Below, in pieces: positions 13,466 to 27,005 of a stretch of 64,000 nucleotides of DNA (position 1 is the stretch's first letter; each line of letters starts with the position of its first letter). Source of the DNA: Scatophagus argus (Eukaryota; Chordata; Actinopteri; Scatophagidae). The stretch spans positions 9,107,627 to 9,171,626 of the forward strand of contig NC_058495.1 in the NCBI RefSeq assembly GCF_020382885.2, read 5' to 3'. Position numbers and translations under genes: made by a program. The notes below the pieces were generated by a model. It had not been told where the DNA came from and did no database searches. It was given only the letters and a program-made list of their open reading frames with translations.

Positions 13466-13800
13466 TTGGTGGAAGTAGTATTCAGATGGTACTGCTAAAA
13501 GTAGACATACCACAGTGTAAAAATACTGAATTACAAGTCCTGCATTTATCATTTTACTGAAGTAAAAGTGCACTATTGTAAGCAAAATGCACTATTAATT
13601 ATTATATATTGGATAAGTGTTACTGATGTATTAATGTGTAGGCAGTTTTTTCACTGTTTAACCCTACATCATATTTTATAGACTCATGGATGGTTTTGTA
13701 TGTAAGATCTTCAAAGTAACTGGTCAGGCTAATGTAAAAAGTGTATTTTCCTCCAAAATGTGGTGGAGGCGAACTATAAAGTAGCATAAAAACACTTAGA
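13466..13800. mobile_element. Degenerate fish MITE-like repeat, copy 2
   Basis: It begins GGTGGAAGTAGTATTCAGAT, continues with 'ATACCACAGTGTAAAAATACT', 'TTACAAGTCCTGCATTTATC' and 'ACTGAAGTAAAAGTGCAC', and fades near 'AACTATAAAGTAGCATAAAA'. This order of blocks matches the opening of the copy at 15.7 kb and a pattern I recall from many percomorph genomes. It is non-coding. Family name and exact ends are not assignable here. Confidence 0.6.
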
Positions 13801-14129
13801 CATGATCAGGAGTGACATAGAATTTAAAAAAATAATAAAATAAAATCAATAAAAAAATAGCTGTGTTGCTGTGTTCCTGAGCCTATGTAGTAATATCTTT
13901 TATACAGTCACATATCTCACAAAGTGAGACATAGCCTTTTGAGGTTTCCCCTTTAAGATAAACAAATCAAATAAATGAAAAAGAATAAATAATAAAGTCA
14001 CCCAAAATAGACATTTTATTGAAATGTTGAAATGTGGACACCTGATCATGTTAGTCGGGTTTTAATAAAACTTCAACAAGTCTTTGATGTTATTCTCTTT
14101 TTCACACATTTGTTGTTATCTTGTTTCTC

Positions 14130-14545
14130 TGTGACCCCAGCAGAGGGCAGGAGCACAGGAACCTGCCATGAAGCAGCTGTGAAGCCTGTCCTGGCGCTGG
14201 CCTAGCCCAGCCCACCATAGCCCGACTCGGCCTGGGTTCAGCGTGGGCCGCATCGCGGTGTCTCTGGTCAGGCAGCCTGGAGCCCTTGGGCGCTGGCAAG
14301 GGGTGCGGGCGACCGGGAGGGGCCCCCTCAAAAGCCATCTACGAGGGGCCACACCCACACGGCCATTACGGTGGAAGCTGTTCTGGGCTTCTCCCGAGGC
14401 CGCCCGCCTTCCATTTTTAGAGCAGCAACAGTGTAGACCACATGCTGTGGCTTCAGGCAAGTGGGGGAAGGAAGGTTTCTTCTTTATTTTCAGTCAAAGC
14501 ACCATGGGCTTTGGGAGAATTTCAACATTTGCACTCCAGTAGACT
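14130..14545. other. Isolated GC-rich island, unrecognised
   Basis: About 400 bases are strikingly GC-rich compared with AT-rich flanks, with CpGs (CGGCCTGGG, GGGCCGCATCGCGG, GAGGCCGCCCGCC). Frames of about 100-114 codons stay open on both strands, as expected of GC-rich DNA, and neither product resembles a protein I know. The island is followed by a 22-base A-run (14,587-14,608), so a retroposed transcript is one possibility; an orphan CpG island or non-coding RNA exon is another. I compared it from memory with 7SK, 7SL, RNase P, RNase MRP and 28S rRNA and saw no match. Confidence 0.45.
14137..14150 (+). promoter_or_regulatory. Consensus CTCF-type motif
   Basis: The 14 bases CCAGCAGAGGGCAG fit every position of the vertebrate CTCF core CCASYAGRKGGCRS. 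The site sits at the left edge of an isolated GC-rich island about 10 kb upstream of sp7. A role as an insulator or loop anchor is plausible but inferred; a chance match to a 14-base degenerate motif in 64 kb is possible. Confidence 0.5.
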
Positions 14546-14586
14546 CAGTCCGTGTGGAGAAATTGTTCATCTCTCAGACTGAATTT

Positions 14587-14608
14587 AAAAAAAAAAAAAA
14601 AAAAAAAA
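14587..14608. repeat. Poly(A) tract, 22 bases
   Basis: Uninterrupted A-run shortly after the GC-rich island. It may be the tail of a retroposed sequence or a simple homopolymer. No target-site duplication was clear around it. Confidence 0.85.
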
Positions 14609-15699
14609 TCTTATCTTCCTGATTAAAGATTTGTCCCAACTTTTATTCAGCAGCAGCACACTTAATTTGAAAAGATATAGAAATGTCACATCCCTGCACC
14701 TTTAATCTGTCTGTTCTAGTCGTGTGGGTTGGTGTTCATCATAATCATAAAAGAATAGATGAACTGAAGGTATTCTGTTTATTTCCCAGATCTTGTGACA
14801 TATGTTAAGTTTCGTTGATTCAGTCCTGCACAGTCCTGTTTTTCAGGAGAGTGTGTGGGTGAAGCACTGGGTGGTCTAACAGGAGAGAAGACTTGAGCTT
14901 GCTCTTGCACACATATGGTGTGGCTTGGCCCTTTTGTTTTGATTTTAGGGGTTTTAGGTTATAAGTAATAAAGTCTCCTTTAGGTATGGCTTGCTTATTT
15001 TACCTACCTATAATGTCATTCTATTTCTGTATTGAATGCCCTGCCCACTCCTCTCTATGAGCTCTTACAGCCTTTTTCCAGCTCTAGCCTTCTGCACATT
15101 CAGATTCTGAACCTATTGCATCTATCAAGCACCAGTTTTGACAGTTTTGAACACCACTTTAATCCGCAACCTTACTTTCTAACCCTGTCTTGATCCCCCT
15201 CTCTCTTCTTGATCAGTATCACCAGGAAGGGCCCACATCAGTCTCCTCTCCAAAAGAGGAAACACAAGTCAAGAACACTTCACTTCTGTTCCACACAATC
15301 ACTCAATAGAACAGGACATCTGATATCTGATACTCTTGGTCACCCGTCTAAAGCATAGAGACGAACGCACTCTTTTGACCCACTTGAAGATATTATCCCT
15401 CTCCTGCAGTGCAATATGTCTCTCATAAATAAACAATCGTTCCAGTCTTCCAAACCACATCGTTATGGCACTAAGACATGAAATGTAAAGCTTTGAACAA
15501 TCTTCTGTTAAAGGAGTAAAGTAGTTAGAGAGGCTTTGTCTTGTGAGTGCTGGACCACGGGGCTGACCTGGATCTCATGAGGAAGAATAAAGAAATTCCC
15601 TACAAATGAAAACACTCACATTTGCTATTATGCTACAGGCCCTCATAGTGTGCCGGTTTGTATTTTGTAAGACTCATTAAATAAAACCTGCAAAAGGAC

Positions 15700-16356
15700 A
15701 GAAGAAATACTCAGAACATTTACTTCAGTAAAAGCACCAGTACAAGAATCTAAAACTGCTCCACTACAAGTACAAGTCCTCCATTCAAAATCCTATTTCA
15801 ATAAAACTACACAATTATCATCACTCAAAAGTTCTAATATATATTATCATATATGAAGACATAAGATATTAACATTGCTGCATTGGTGCATCAGCTTTTT
15901 ACTGTAGCTTGTCAATGTGGAGCCAGTTTTAAATACAGTTAAGAAGCGGTCCAGTGGTTTCCAAGGGGTAGTGGGTCACAAGATTCATCTGAGATCATTA
16001 CGGAACGAAGGAGGAAAAATGATTGAATTTTTTTGAATTTTTATAAATAAGTAAGAGCATCTAATAAGTTCAGATGGGAAATTGGTGGAAAAACAGACAC
16101 ATGAAACTCAACAAAGGACACAGATTTAATCTTCAACAAGGTATTTTATTTTACAAGCTTATTCTAGATTTTATTGTAAAATGTTCATCAGCAGCTGTCA
16201 CATAAATGTTTGGGGAGTTAAAATGTGCAATGAAATGTACTGGAGTAGTAGTAGAAAGAAGCATAAAATGTAAAAACTGAAGTAAAGTACTTCAAAATTA
16301 TTGTCTACTTAAGCACATTGCTTGAGTAAATGTACTAAATAACTTTCTACCACTAT
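15700..16356. mobile_element. Fish MITE-like repeat, longest copy
   Basis: The left part runs GAAATACTCAGAACATTTAC, 'CTTCAGTAAAAGCACCAGTAC' and 'CTACAAGTACAAGTCC'. The right part runs AAAACTGAAGTAAAGTACTT, then 'CTTGAGTAAATGTACTAAAT' and ends in AACTTTCTACCACT, the inverse complement of the CAGTGGTAGAAAAT-type border seen at 1,627. The middle is unique AT-rich sequence. It has no coding capacity, so it is a non-autonomous element whose transposase source is elsewhere. Confidence 0.6.
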
Positions 16357-19300
16357 TGTTCTATTTAAATATTTAATTCATATAGACTTACAGTTATACA
16401 GACTGTTGCATATACAGCATAAATACATAAACTATTTAAATAACTCTGAGGAAAATGTCACGTCAGAGGATTTTAGAATCCAACAGAAATAAAAGGCTTG
16501 GGTTTTGAGAGAAAAAAAGATCTCCAAATGTGAGATACTGACACCAAATAGAGCGTAAAATTCTGGTTATTTCAGTGAAATAAGCACATCCAAGAGGAGG
16601 GTTCATTCAGTGAGGGAGAACGGAAGTTATTTCCAGGGTGAGGGGTGCAGAGGAGACTGCTGGTGGCACACGACACATGGAACAGATCGTATGGAGTCAG
16701 ATTTGCCCGTATGAAATAAAGTAACCCAAAAAAGAAAACCTCAATTTACTCCCTTTAAAAACCCTCCCCTCCTTTTGGCAGAGCTCCACCAAGGAGTAAT
16801 GAGCTCCCACCCAAACCTCAGCACCAGCTGCTGTCAGGGTCTGGGGGCACTGACTAAATATGTATAACCCAGCAGGGGGAGAAGAGAATGTGGCGGGCTG
16901 TACCCCACAGCTCAGTATCTTCTGATAGGACAGTGTTCAAAGAAATCAGTGACAGTTTACATGCGATAGCAACAAGCAGCTAATAGATCAGAGGGATTGC
17001 AGAAAAAAGCAGGCTTAAGTGATCACCAATGAGTGAGAAGAAACACGTGGAAGCAAGCATACATTTACATTTACATGGATTTATAACTCACACATGAGGT
17101 ATTTCTGCCTGCTGGGGTCAACCACACTTTGGCTTAATGAAGTCAAATGAGTATTTATGTGCTGGTGTTTTCTTGTTTGGCTTGGTTTGTAGCCCACCAT
17201 GCTCAATAATCACTGAATTGTTCTACATAGGTTACAACCTTCATGACATTTTTAGGTTTTTTAACACAATAAGAGAAAGTTTTTAAAGTGTTTCTCTGCA
17301 AATCTGAGGTAAGCCTCGTGTGATTCAGACCAAGTGTCAAGGTAGGAGTGGGCCATCTGATGATTTTAGATCACATTCACACATTCACAATCTCCTTTTC
17401 AGGAGAATCGTAGAGGCCACTGTATTTAATGTCCTCCAACTTCTGCTTTGAAGCTTCAGATAACCTCACTGACTAGAAGATCTGTGCAACATGAACACAC
17501 CAACAGAGTGATATAGCCAAATAGATGGTTTGGTTGAAAGGATGAATTACTCCATGTGGCTCTTCCTTAATGACATATTGCAAACAAAGCAACACAAAGT
17601 GAGTTTAGTAATAGGGGTCATCTGATCACATCTGAAAGAAAATTCTATAAGCTTGCTGTAGAGAGGGAAGAGATGAAATAATCATACAAACATGAGAATA
17701 ACATAACATACATTTGGGCAGTTTCTCCCCAAAAAGTGGCAAAGCAGTTGGAGGCAGGTTGTTCCAGTGCAGAACTCCCAAAATAATTGGGAGAAAAGAA
17801 TCATTGAATAACCAAATCCTTAAGGAGAAGTCGAAGTCAAGTCACAAGTTTTCAGAGGCAGGTCTTTCAGGTCTGTATGCTGACCACAACAAAGACACAT
17901 TTTCCTCTCAAAGCCAGGTCACAGGAATCATGACTTTTACATAACTTGGACCAATAATGCACAGGTCCAATATTTAAGCTGTGGAGTTGTGTTTTTGCTG
18001 TGTTTTTTATTTATTGTTCTGAGATTTTACCAGGTCAAAACATTTCAAGTGTGAGTGTCATCTTTACAGCTATGCTGTAAAATAGAAAAGGTTTTTTTCC
18101 CCATCAAAATTTTCTGCACATGAACCATAAAGTTATAAAATAGAAATCCTGGTGTGAATAATGAATCACATAAAAAAACAGTTAACAGAAAATATGCAGT
18201 GTGGGTTGCTTGAGCTATAAAGAACACACATGTCCATTCTGTCTCACACTGCATGTATGTTGCTTCCCAGACAACATGCAGTGTCCAGTGAAAAACGCAG
18301 TACTCCTCAAAGTCCCTCTCATTTCACAAAGTATGTTTAAAGAGATATTGAAAGAGACTGTCATTGCGCCATCCTCAGCAATTGCACGCATGACGCCTGT
18401 TGGGGTCATTAGGTGGCCGCAGGTCTCCTCGACAGACGAGGAGATTACAGACCAGATGTCGGCTTGTATACAGCAAGAAGGCGGTGGACTGGAATTTGTT
18501 TGGGAGTAGATGGACTTCTGTGTTTCTTGAGCTGATACTTGCATGTAATACTCTGTATGATAAACAGCATAAACATGTTGCACAACATTTGGGATTCCAA
18601 AGAGGGATAATAACCCTCATTTTGCAAACAGTAAAAATTCTTCATAGAGTAAAACAATTAATGTCTCTCCAGTGCCATGTGGGATTATGTCTGACATGTG
18701 TGGTCAGTGAGACATCTCAGCGAGACGGGAATGAACTAGACTTTGCTGGGGGTGGGGATGTCAGACTGAAATTATGTTGCTCTTTAGAAACAATGTTCAA
18801 AGTAATAAGCAGCAGGAAACATTTTGCGTCTTTTCTATTTGCATTTGTATAGGGAAAGGATTACTTTCTCCACATCGTTATATGTGATTACCACCACGTC
18901 TGGCGACTGAATATGTTCTGTCCACTGGCTGAAATGCAGCCCGTTGGTGGTTGAATTAGTCAAAACCACCAACATGCCCCAAAGTAGAGACAGACCACTC
19001 GAGCAAGGCAGGTCATTTTATTAAAAGCATGTTGTTGCCTTTTCATGTCTGACTCAAAAAGGCCTAAGAGACTAACATCTGATGCTACGATCAGCAGCAT
19101 CAACAGCAGTACAAATGAATACGATATTCACTGGTGTGTTGTATAACCTACCACCCTCTCTCTTGCAGTCTTTCTGTCTATACATCTCTCTCTCTCTCTT
19201 ATCCCCCACTTCTCTCGCTCTCTCATTTTCCGTTGACAAGCTCTCTGAATCTTTGACCACACAGCCTGGAAAAATAGCACGGAGTCATGCTGCAAGGCAA

Positions 19301-22300
19301 GTCTATCCCTGACCCTGAATCCCTCTCACCACATTTCCATCAGCAGCGAAGTAAAACACATCTAATCATTTCAATTTTCCCCCTCCGTCGCAGTATTATT
19401 AACATTGTTAATTTTCTGAGGGTTGCAGCCCAGAGGGGAATGTCAAGGGAAATGCATTATGGCGAGATATTCCATTGATCCACCATTATACACACTTACT
19501 TGGTTGCCGTAATGGCCTAACGATACCAAGAGGCCAATTTAAAACCAATGTAAAAAACAGAAGGCTTATTCAACCCCCCCCCAACAGAATGATGCATTAA
19601 AAACCAAGTATGTGATGTCAATGTATAGACATCTAGAGTGCCCCTGCTTTGTTTCATGCTTCTTTGTGCTGCTGCTTTGCTTTCGCGTTACCACCAAGAC
19701 GAATTATCTGGCAAACCCTTCGCTACTATTTCAGGAAGGATGCCTGCTGGATGAACTTGCTAGTACTAAGTGTACAAACGGAAGCTTATTGGTAGTACTG
19801 CATATCTGCACTTCTTCAGTTTCCAACTCGAGTGACCACTGTGATATTTAACTCAAATTAGCACTCAGCAAAAAGCACTAGTCTAAAAATTTACCAGCAT
19901 ACAAGTACATTCTCTAAAATGACTCTCTAACTATACTTTGCAGCAAAATTTACTGGGACACTTATTGGAAATGAAGACACCACGACTTTAAAAGGTTAAA
20001 AGGAAAAAGTCCAAACTACACTGTTTCACATGTAAAAACCTGAAATTAAAAACAAAGTCGGGTGAGATTGCAGTTGTTTTATGGCCTACTATTGAGTAAG
20101 ATGCCACAGTTGTCCAGTTTCTGAGACATACAGCATTGTCTTGTGCAATGGATGTCATTTGATCAGTACATTACTAGCAAGTTAATTGACAATTGAAACT
20201 CAAAAAGCAAATAAGGTCTGATAAACCCTCTGGCTTTGTACACTTCATCACCTATGTCTTGTTATTCTTGTGCATCCTTGGCACACAAGACAAAGAACTA
20301 GTGCCACTTTAACTCTCACCACAAAGTTTTCCTTTCCTGTGGTGAAAAGCAGCAAAAGGTGAACTATTTTGAGACAAGGAGTAAACCTCCTGAAGAGCAG
20401 TAGCTCCTCTCAGAAAAAGTTTGATGTAAGCAAACAAAGTGCACACTCACTGCCATTACTTCAATCAACTTACTGGGAGTGGTTTCATTTTCTGTAGAGC
20501 TGAGCAACCAGAGGAATCTGTGCCAGCGTGAAAAGGGTTCGACAAGATGGTTTGCACGGAAAAGCTGACCACTGGTGAGCATGATGGAGACAGTCCATGT
20601 CAGAATCAGTTTCACTGCTTCCTACTTTTTACCAAAGAGAAAACATTTTCTGGAAAAAAAGGCAAAAAAATCTGCCAGCAACGATGAAAATGCACAAGAA
20701 GTTGATGCTAAGGCTTTGGAATATTTAACAGCAATTATCAATGAGGTATATGCAGGGAGCAAACTGTCAGTGTGGACGGGTATGAAACATCGTGACAGTC
20801 TGGTATATGGCAGGAAGCTTACTAAGAACTTCAAAAAAGTAAACGAAATGAATGAAACATGATCGTGCCATGCACGTATACCTGCAGTATATTCCCATAT
20901 ATGATTTTGGATCTAAGATACTTATTTTCTTAAGATTTGCATATTGATACTGCCAAAGTGAATAAAGTATTGTGCTTCTCAAATCAATCGTTTGAAGAAG
21001 CAGCATCACATGTAAAACACTCCGCAAAAGGACAAAAAAGGATACGTTTATACATGTGCAGAGGATCATTGGCAGCACAACTTAGTCCTCAGTCATAGGA
21101 TGATCCTGGTTCTTTTCTTCTTCTTTGTCCTGATTCTTTTTTGGTCAATTTGTAAGCATGACTTATATGGAGGAGTTGAACAAAAGAAGACAAGTGCAAT
21201 GTTATCCACTGAGACCCCTCTCTGACTTCTGGACATATTGATCAAGTCCGAAAAACGGACCTTTACATTTGGTCACTTGAGCTCACTGCACTGGGACACA
21301 ACTCAGCTCTGAGGTGTTTAAACTGGTCTTTACCCAGAATTGGACATCTGGCCACATACAAAAAAGATGCCAGTTGCTTTCTTTAGTTATGTGTGTATGT
21401 CATTAATTGCCTATTTTCAAGGAAGCATAGCAACTGTGCATGCGGCGACCATTGAAGAGTAAAGTGAAGCAATGATTTCTGTTAATACATGTCACTTGCT
21501 GCATCTAAATAGGCTTAGGCTAATGAGCTACCAACACTAAAAATCCTGGAACTACTAATACATGTGATAGCTGTCATCTGGACAATAACTATCCATACGA
21601 AACATATAATCAGCCCTAGGCAATGTAATCATGCCCACCCAACGCCCCGAGGTTCATCAAGCCTGCAGTAACATACTGTACATACCCGAAAATCTAAACC
21701 ACACAGAGTAGAAAATAGTAAATAGAGCGGAGAAAGCTTTTTGAAGAGGCTGTTAAGAGCTCAACGCATTCTCTAATTATAGATCTCACTTGCTCTCTTT
21801 TGAAGAGACCTGTAAATGGGAGCACGCCAAGGTTTTAGATTACTACAAGCCTTATAAAAATGAGGAAAAGTAGCCTATTGTGGACCACATCGCAGCAGTA
21901 CAGCAGCTTTTTTTTTTTACCTCCCCTCTAATTTCACTTAAATGTAAAACATAAAGCACTGATGAACTCTACGAAGATAAGGAACAGTCCACTTAAAGAC
22001 TTCCACCAGTAACACATCATGTGTCAAATGAGAGGGGAAAGAAATGCTCAAGAAAGTGTGAAAAGATTGCCACGTATCTGAGGATTTGAGCATGAGACTG
22101 CATGTCCACAGGAAACTTTATTGCTCACATTTAGATAGATAGATAGCAGGTGTTGTAATCTCCCGTGACATTTTGCCCTCTGGTTTATATGACTGCAAGC
22201 GCAATCCTGTAGGAGTGTGTGACAGTGTAAACTACTGCATGTAGCAGCCTTTGTTCTTCTACTCACACCCTTTCTGGAATAAGAAAATAAAGCGATGAAG

Positions 22301-24188
22301 GTCAGTTGGAGAGCAGACTGCCAAATATAGCCGCTGTGTTCATGTGAGGGCCAGACTCTCCAGAACGACAAGCCCAGCTCTGACCATGCCCTGTAATTGA
22401 GGAGAAAATAAGGACAGAAATTATATGTTTATTTTTGACAACAATTTTAATCTTCTGTGCTCTCCTTCAGAGAACGAGACGCCCACAAAAAGGCGCTGAG
22501 AATCTGTCTTACTCGAGACTGAAAGTTGAATTTTTTGAACTTTTTCAACGAATGAACGGAATTCTAAAATGAACCTGATATACCTGACCTCAGCTGCAGT
22601 AAAATCTATTAAAGCATAACTTCAGTTTATGAGCCTCACACAGTTAAATAACACATTACATAAAACAACTAGAAACGTCTGAAATAAAAGCATATTTTTC
22701 CTCACTAAATATAGATTCATTTCCCCAAATTCTTAGGATTGGGATCGATTAGTCTTTTCACTCTGTGCAAAGATTTTTTCCTCCTCCATGTGTTCACTGA
22801 AACACTTTTTTAACCTCATTTTAAATCTAACTTACACATTCTTTATATTTCTATTATGATGTGTATGAAAATATGAAATATGTGAATTTATGCAAGAAAG
22901 AAAATGCATCAGCTAACAAACAAAAACAATAAAGCCTAAATGGGTTTATGATGGTGCATTGTTGAATGTAGCTGTTAAAGAAAAATAAAAGCTGAATAGT
23001 TTTCTGGAGCATTTGGCAACATTTTATAAAGAATCTCTGCGGAGTTGTGAGTCTTGCTGGTCTTTTAATATGGGTTACAGCAGTTTTAACAACCAAAAAA
23101 AACCCAAAAAGACCACTGCCATTAGCTTCCATGCATGCAGCAGCTTAAGGACAAATCTTTAAACTGGTAGGTCAGCTAACTCAGGCCAATACATATTTCC
23201 TCTGACAGACTTTCATCCCAGACCAGAAAATCAATAATGACAAACGCCTTTGAAACACCGCCGTCATTGGAAAAACTTTATACTCTTACATTTTCAAACT
23301 TCCTCTTTAATTTTTGCTTCTTTTTTATCAAACGTCTTACTTGAGGAAACTATCTCTGCTCGTCTCTCTCCCTCCTCCCTCGTGAACCCGCCGTTTGAAT
23401 TCGTTTTATTTGATGCGATAATCTCTTCTTTATTTTATTTAATGACTTGATCCTTTTCTTCTTCGCTTGTCTCTGTAGTTCAGTCTCTTTAACCATCACA
23501 GTTAATGTCTAAAAAGGCAGTTAACTGCATTTAAGAATATTGAAAACAGAGTGAGGGTTGAAACCAGAATAATAAAATCTCGGATGGAAACCACAGACTT
23601 GGTGAGCTTAATTTTTTTTTTCTTTTATTTGATTTATGTGGCGCAGGCCGAGGCTACATGTTCTTTTGTTATTTTTCCTCTCTCACAGGAAAACGGAGAG
23701 CGCTTTGGTCGGGTTTTCACTTCTTATTTACAGTAACGTGTCTAATAGCAGGAATACAATTTACAGCAGCGTCTTTAAGGAGAAATCCGGCGAGATGCTG
23801 TTAGCTGTAGTCTTTCTCCCCTCAGACTCCATTGGACTAATCCCAGTGGAAAAAATAATGCCAGTGAAATTGAAATAATGTCCGCATGGTGATTGATGAG
23901 TAACCCATTCATGCATTTATCTTGAAAAATGATTCGACACCCTCCGACTGGGGAGGTGGGATGTCCTCTTTCTATCCACCAATCTCCGTCCATTCTCCTC
24001 CATCTCTGGGTTTTTTATTGCCTCTTAGCGAGTCTTCAAAGAGCCCAGAGCCTGTAATTAGGGGGCGGGCTCCCCGTGCCTCAAAACACTTCCCCGCGTT
24101 GGAGCCCAACTTCTCCCAAAGTGTCCCGGGACTCAGAGCTGCGCTTCTCCCGCTCCCCTCAGCTTCCTTAGGATTTTGTTTCTCAGGG
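16357..24188. other. Upstream region of sp7, no gene supported
   Basis: No convincing exon is seen. Frames such as 18,400-18,852 and 20,575-20,862 show no domain. A short GATA array lies near 22,133. The last 300 bases before the sp7 start (from about 23,880) lose repeats and gain GC content. They contain GGGGCGGG near 24,062, a GC box, so the sp7 promoter and 5' leader probably lie there. No TATA box at a convincing place was found. Confidence 0.5.
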
Positions 24189-26928
24189 ATGGCCGCATCT
24201 ATTCTGGAGGTAGGGAATGTAATTGTAAGTAGATTTTTTTTTTCCCCTTCTCATTTGTGTTTCTCCTTTTATACAATCGTCAACGTTTTATGATGTTAAA
24301 ATTCCAGCTGAAGTTTGTACCAAAAGCTGTGGCGAGGAGGTCTTTGACGTCTGAAGAATAATACATGAATGACCAAACCTGTGAAATAGCGAAATGAAAA
24401 TTATGATTTGCATTAATGGATAAAGATCTTAGCTCTTAAAGCTGGATAATTTGAAACAAGTTAAGGATGAGCTGCTGACAGAGTTTGACTTAGTACCATG
24501 AAACTTTACCACTCACATCTTAACCTGCGCTCATCGAAGGCTTTTTAACTCTATTTGATAACAAGTTATGGCATGGCCATGAGAGGCTCAAGATAACAGT
24601 AGGCACCGTAGGGGTAAAGAAGAGATCATAAACTCTGTGATGAAACATTATTAACCTGAAGACTCAGCTAACTCCTGGGCTTGTTGGAAGAAAAGGTGAT
24701 AACCACTAATAACTTCTGAATGGAGAGGCTGCAGTTTATGTCTGAAGTTATGATCATATTTGAGCCACGGTTATAGGAGAGCCTGGACTGTAAAAGACAA
24801 CTTCAAAACATATTTATACACCTATAGGATTATCACGATGATAGCACAGCAAGTACAGTAAACTTTATTGAAGAAGCACTGTAAAGTTCTACAGAATTAT
24901 TATAGGATTACAATGGTGATCTAGTTAAATATGCATGTACAGTGTGTGATAGCAGCAGCAAGATGGACCTCTGAAATGCAGTGTCAGTGACCTGCACTGT
25001 GAAAAAGGGACACACTAGAAAAAGTATTACTTTAAAGCCAGATATACCCAAGAATGTGCTCACTTAAAATGTTTTGATTTCTAAAAGGGCTAATGAATGC
25101 TCTAAATGCTCCCATGAAATGTCACGTCATAAACTCAACACTCAACATGATGATAAACAGACACAATCATGCATTCAAATCGGTCGTAAACGTATGTGAC
25201 GAAACGTTTGGCAAGATATGTGTGTTTGCTATAACTGAGAAACAGTTAAAGATAATAGCTCAGTGTGTATACATGATTACAATATATTTTGTTTTTTTTA
25301 TGTTGGATACTGTGAAAACAAAACTTCACAGCAAACATGAAACTAAAGAATGAGGGCTTTCCTCCTTTGCTGAGCAGGGCAGAGCTTTCCCATGCACAAA
25401 CATTCAGTGCTTTAAATTGCCCTGACCACTCTGAAAACGAAGCGAGCAGGAAAAGCCAGTGGCGGTGGCAGTCAGACATAAGTTTTTTATTAGAGTTGAC
25501 ACTGACAGAAGCAGAGGCAGCAAGCAGCCATTTCCTGCAGACAGACAGTCTTATTTTTCTCCCTTGTCTCCTCCTCCCCAGGAAGACGCACGCTATGGCT
25601 CCAGTCCTCTGGCTATGTTAACTGCTACCTGTAACAAATTTGGCAGCACAAGCCCCGTCAGGGATTCAGCTACACCCGGGAAGACCGGCAGTACTACTCC
25701 AGTAAAGAAGCCCTACGCCATGACCTCTGACCTTCAGACAGCTAAGAACGGGCGGACCGCAGACGGCACTGGCCTGGCGGACTCCTACACTGGCTCCTTC
25801 ACTGCAGCTGGAGGAGGAGGCAGTGGGCTGCTTACCCCCACTGGAAGCCCCCCTCCTTCAGCTGGAGGCTACACTACAGAATATAACCCTTTTTCCCACT
25901 CCTTCCAGACCTCCGCCTCCCAGGACCCCTCTCTTTTAGTGTCCAAGGCCCACGCTACGGCCGACTGCCTCACCAGTGTCTATACCTCGCTGGATATGAC
26001 ACATCCCTATGGCTCCTGGTATAAAGCTGGCATCCATCCTGGCATTACTGCTGCTCCAGCTAATGCCACGTCCTCCTGGTGGGATGTCCACCCCAACTCC
26101 AACTGGTTGTCAGCAACCCAGCCCCAGACGGACGGAGGCCTCCAAGCCTCTCTGCAGCCTGTGGCACCCCAGGCCTCCCTTAGCCCACAGCTGCCCAGTT
26201 ACAGCACCGACTTTACGCCACTCAACCCAGCTCCTTACCCTTCTGTGGGACTGGGCTCCTCCTCGCACCTCCTGCAGCCCTCCCAGCACATGCTGCCCCA
26301 GGACATGTACAAGCCCAAGCCTGTGCCAAGTGCAGGGCTGATTGAGAGTCCCATGGGCCTAAAGCCTGCCAGGGGATCAGGGAGCTACAGCGGAGGAAGT
26401 GCACCCACCAGGTCCTCATGTGACTGCCCCAACTGCCAGGAGCTGGAGAGGCTGGGGGCCTCAGCTGCATCCCTGAGGAAGAAGCCGGTCCACAGCTGCC
26501 ACATCCCAGGCTGTGGGAAGGTCTACGGCAAGGCCTCCCACCTCAAGGCTCACTTACGCTGGCACACTGGCGAACGGCCCTTTGTTTGCAACTGGCTGTT
26601 CTGTGGGAAACGTTTCACCCGCTCAGACGAACTGGAGAGGCACGTGCGCACCCATACACGGGAGAAGAAGTTCACCTGTCTACTGTGCAACAAGCGTTTC
26701 ACACGCAGCGACCACCTCTCGAAGCACCAGAAGACCCATGCAGATTCTGCAATGCAGGGGAAAGCTGTAGCTGTGGAGGGAGAAACGGATCCGCGGAGTG
26801 AAGAGACCACAGAGCTCAATGCCAGCGCCGTACCCAGCAACCCTGTCACTGACCAAATCGCCAATGGAGATGAGAAGACTGGAACACCTAATGGAGTGGA
26901 GAACAGTAGTGGACTATTGGAGATCTGA
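24189..26928 (+). CDS. sp7: Sp7/osterix zinc-finger transcription factor
   Basis: Nuclear activator required for osteoblast differentiation. Coding exons are 24,189-24,209 and 25,582-26,928; the first encodes only MAASILE, ends at GAG|GTAGGG, and the second follows a CTCCTCCCCAG acceptor, in phase 0. The protein is 455 aa (human 431). It holds the Sp box [11 protein letters not shown] (14-24), a Ser/Thr/Pro-rich middle with [12 protein letters not shown] and LNPAPYP, both typical of Sp7, the buttonhead box [13 protein letters not shown] (from 287), and three C2H2 fingers at about 313-335, 343-365 and 373-393 with Sp-type contact residues (RSDELER, RSDHLSK). The C-terminus LLEI is as in human Sp7. 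The start agrees with the human protein, which begins MASSLLE. Other Sp genes are excluded by the Sp7-specific middle region. Exon 2 is open in frame upstream to 25,459, which allows an alternative N-terminus. Confidence 0.96.
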
Positions 26929-27005
26929 CTTCATTAAGTCTTCTGTCCAATTCTATTTTGAGACATGGTGGGTTTGTTTGTTTATGGTGAAAAACTCACC
27001 TTTTA

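Noticed and set aside
18400..18852. 150-codon + strand open frame upstream of sp7
   Set aside because: No recognisable domain, no codon pattern unlike the other frames, and overlapping frames on the opposite strand are equally long.
20575..20862. Lys-rich 95-codon frame that might be a Tigger/pogo transposase remnant
   Set aside because: Only a weak resemblance over a few residues; no DDE motif or flanking inverted repeats were seen.
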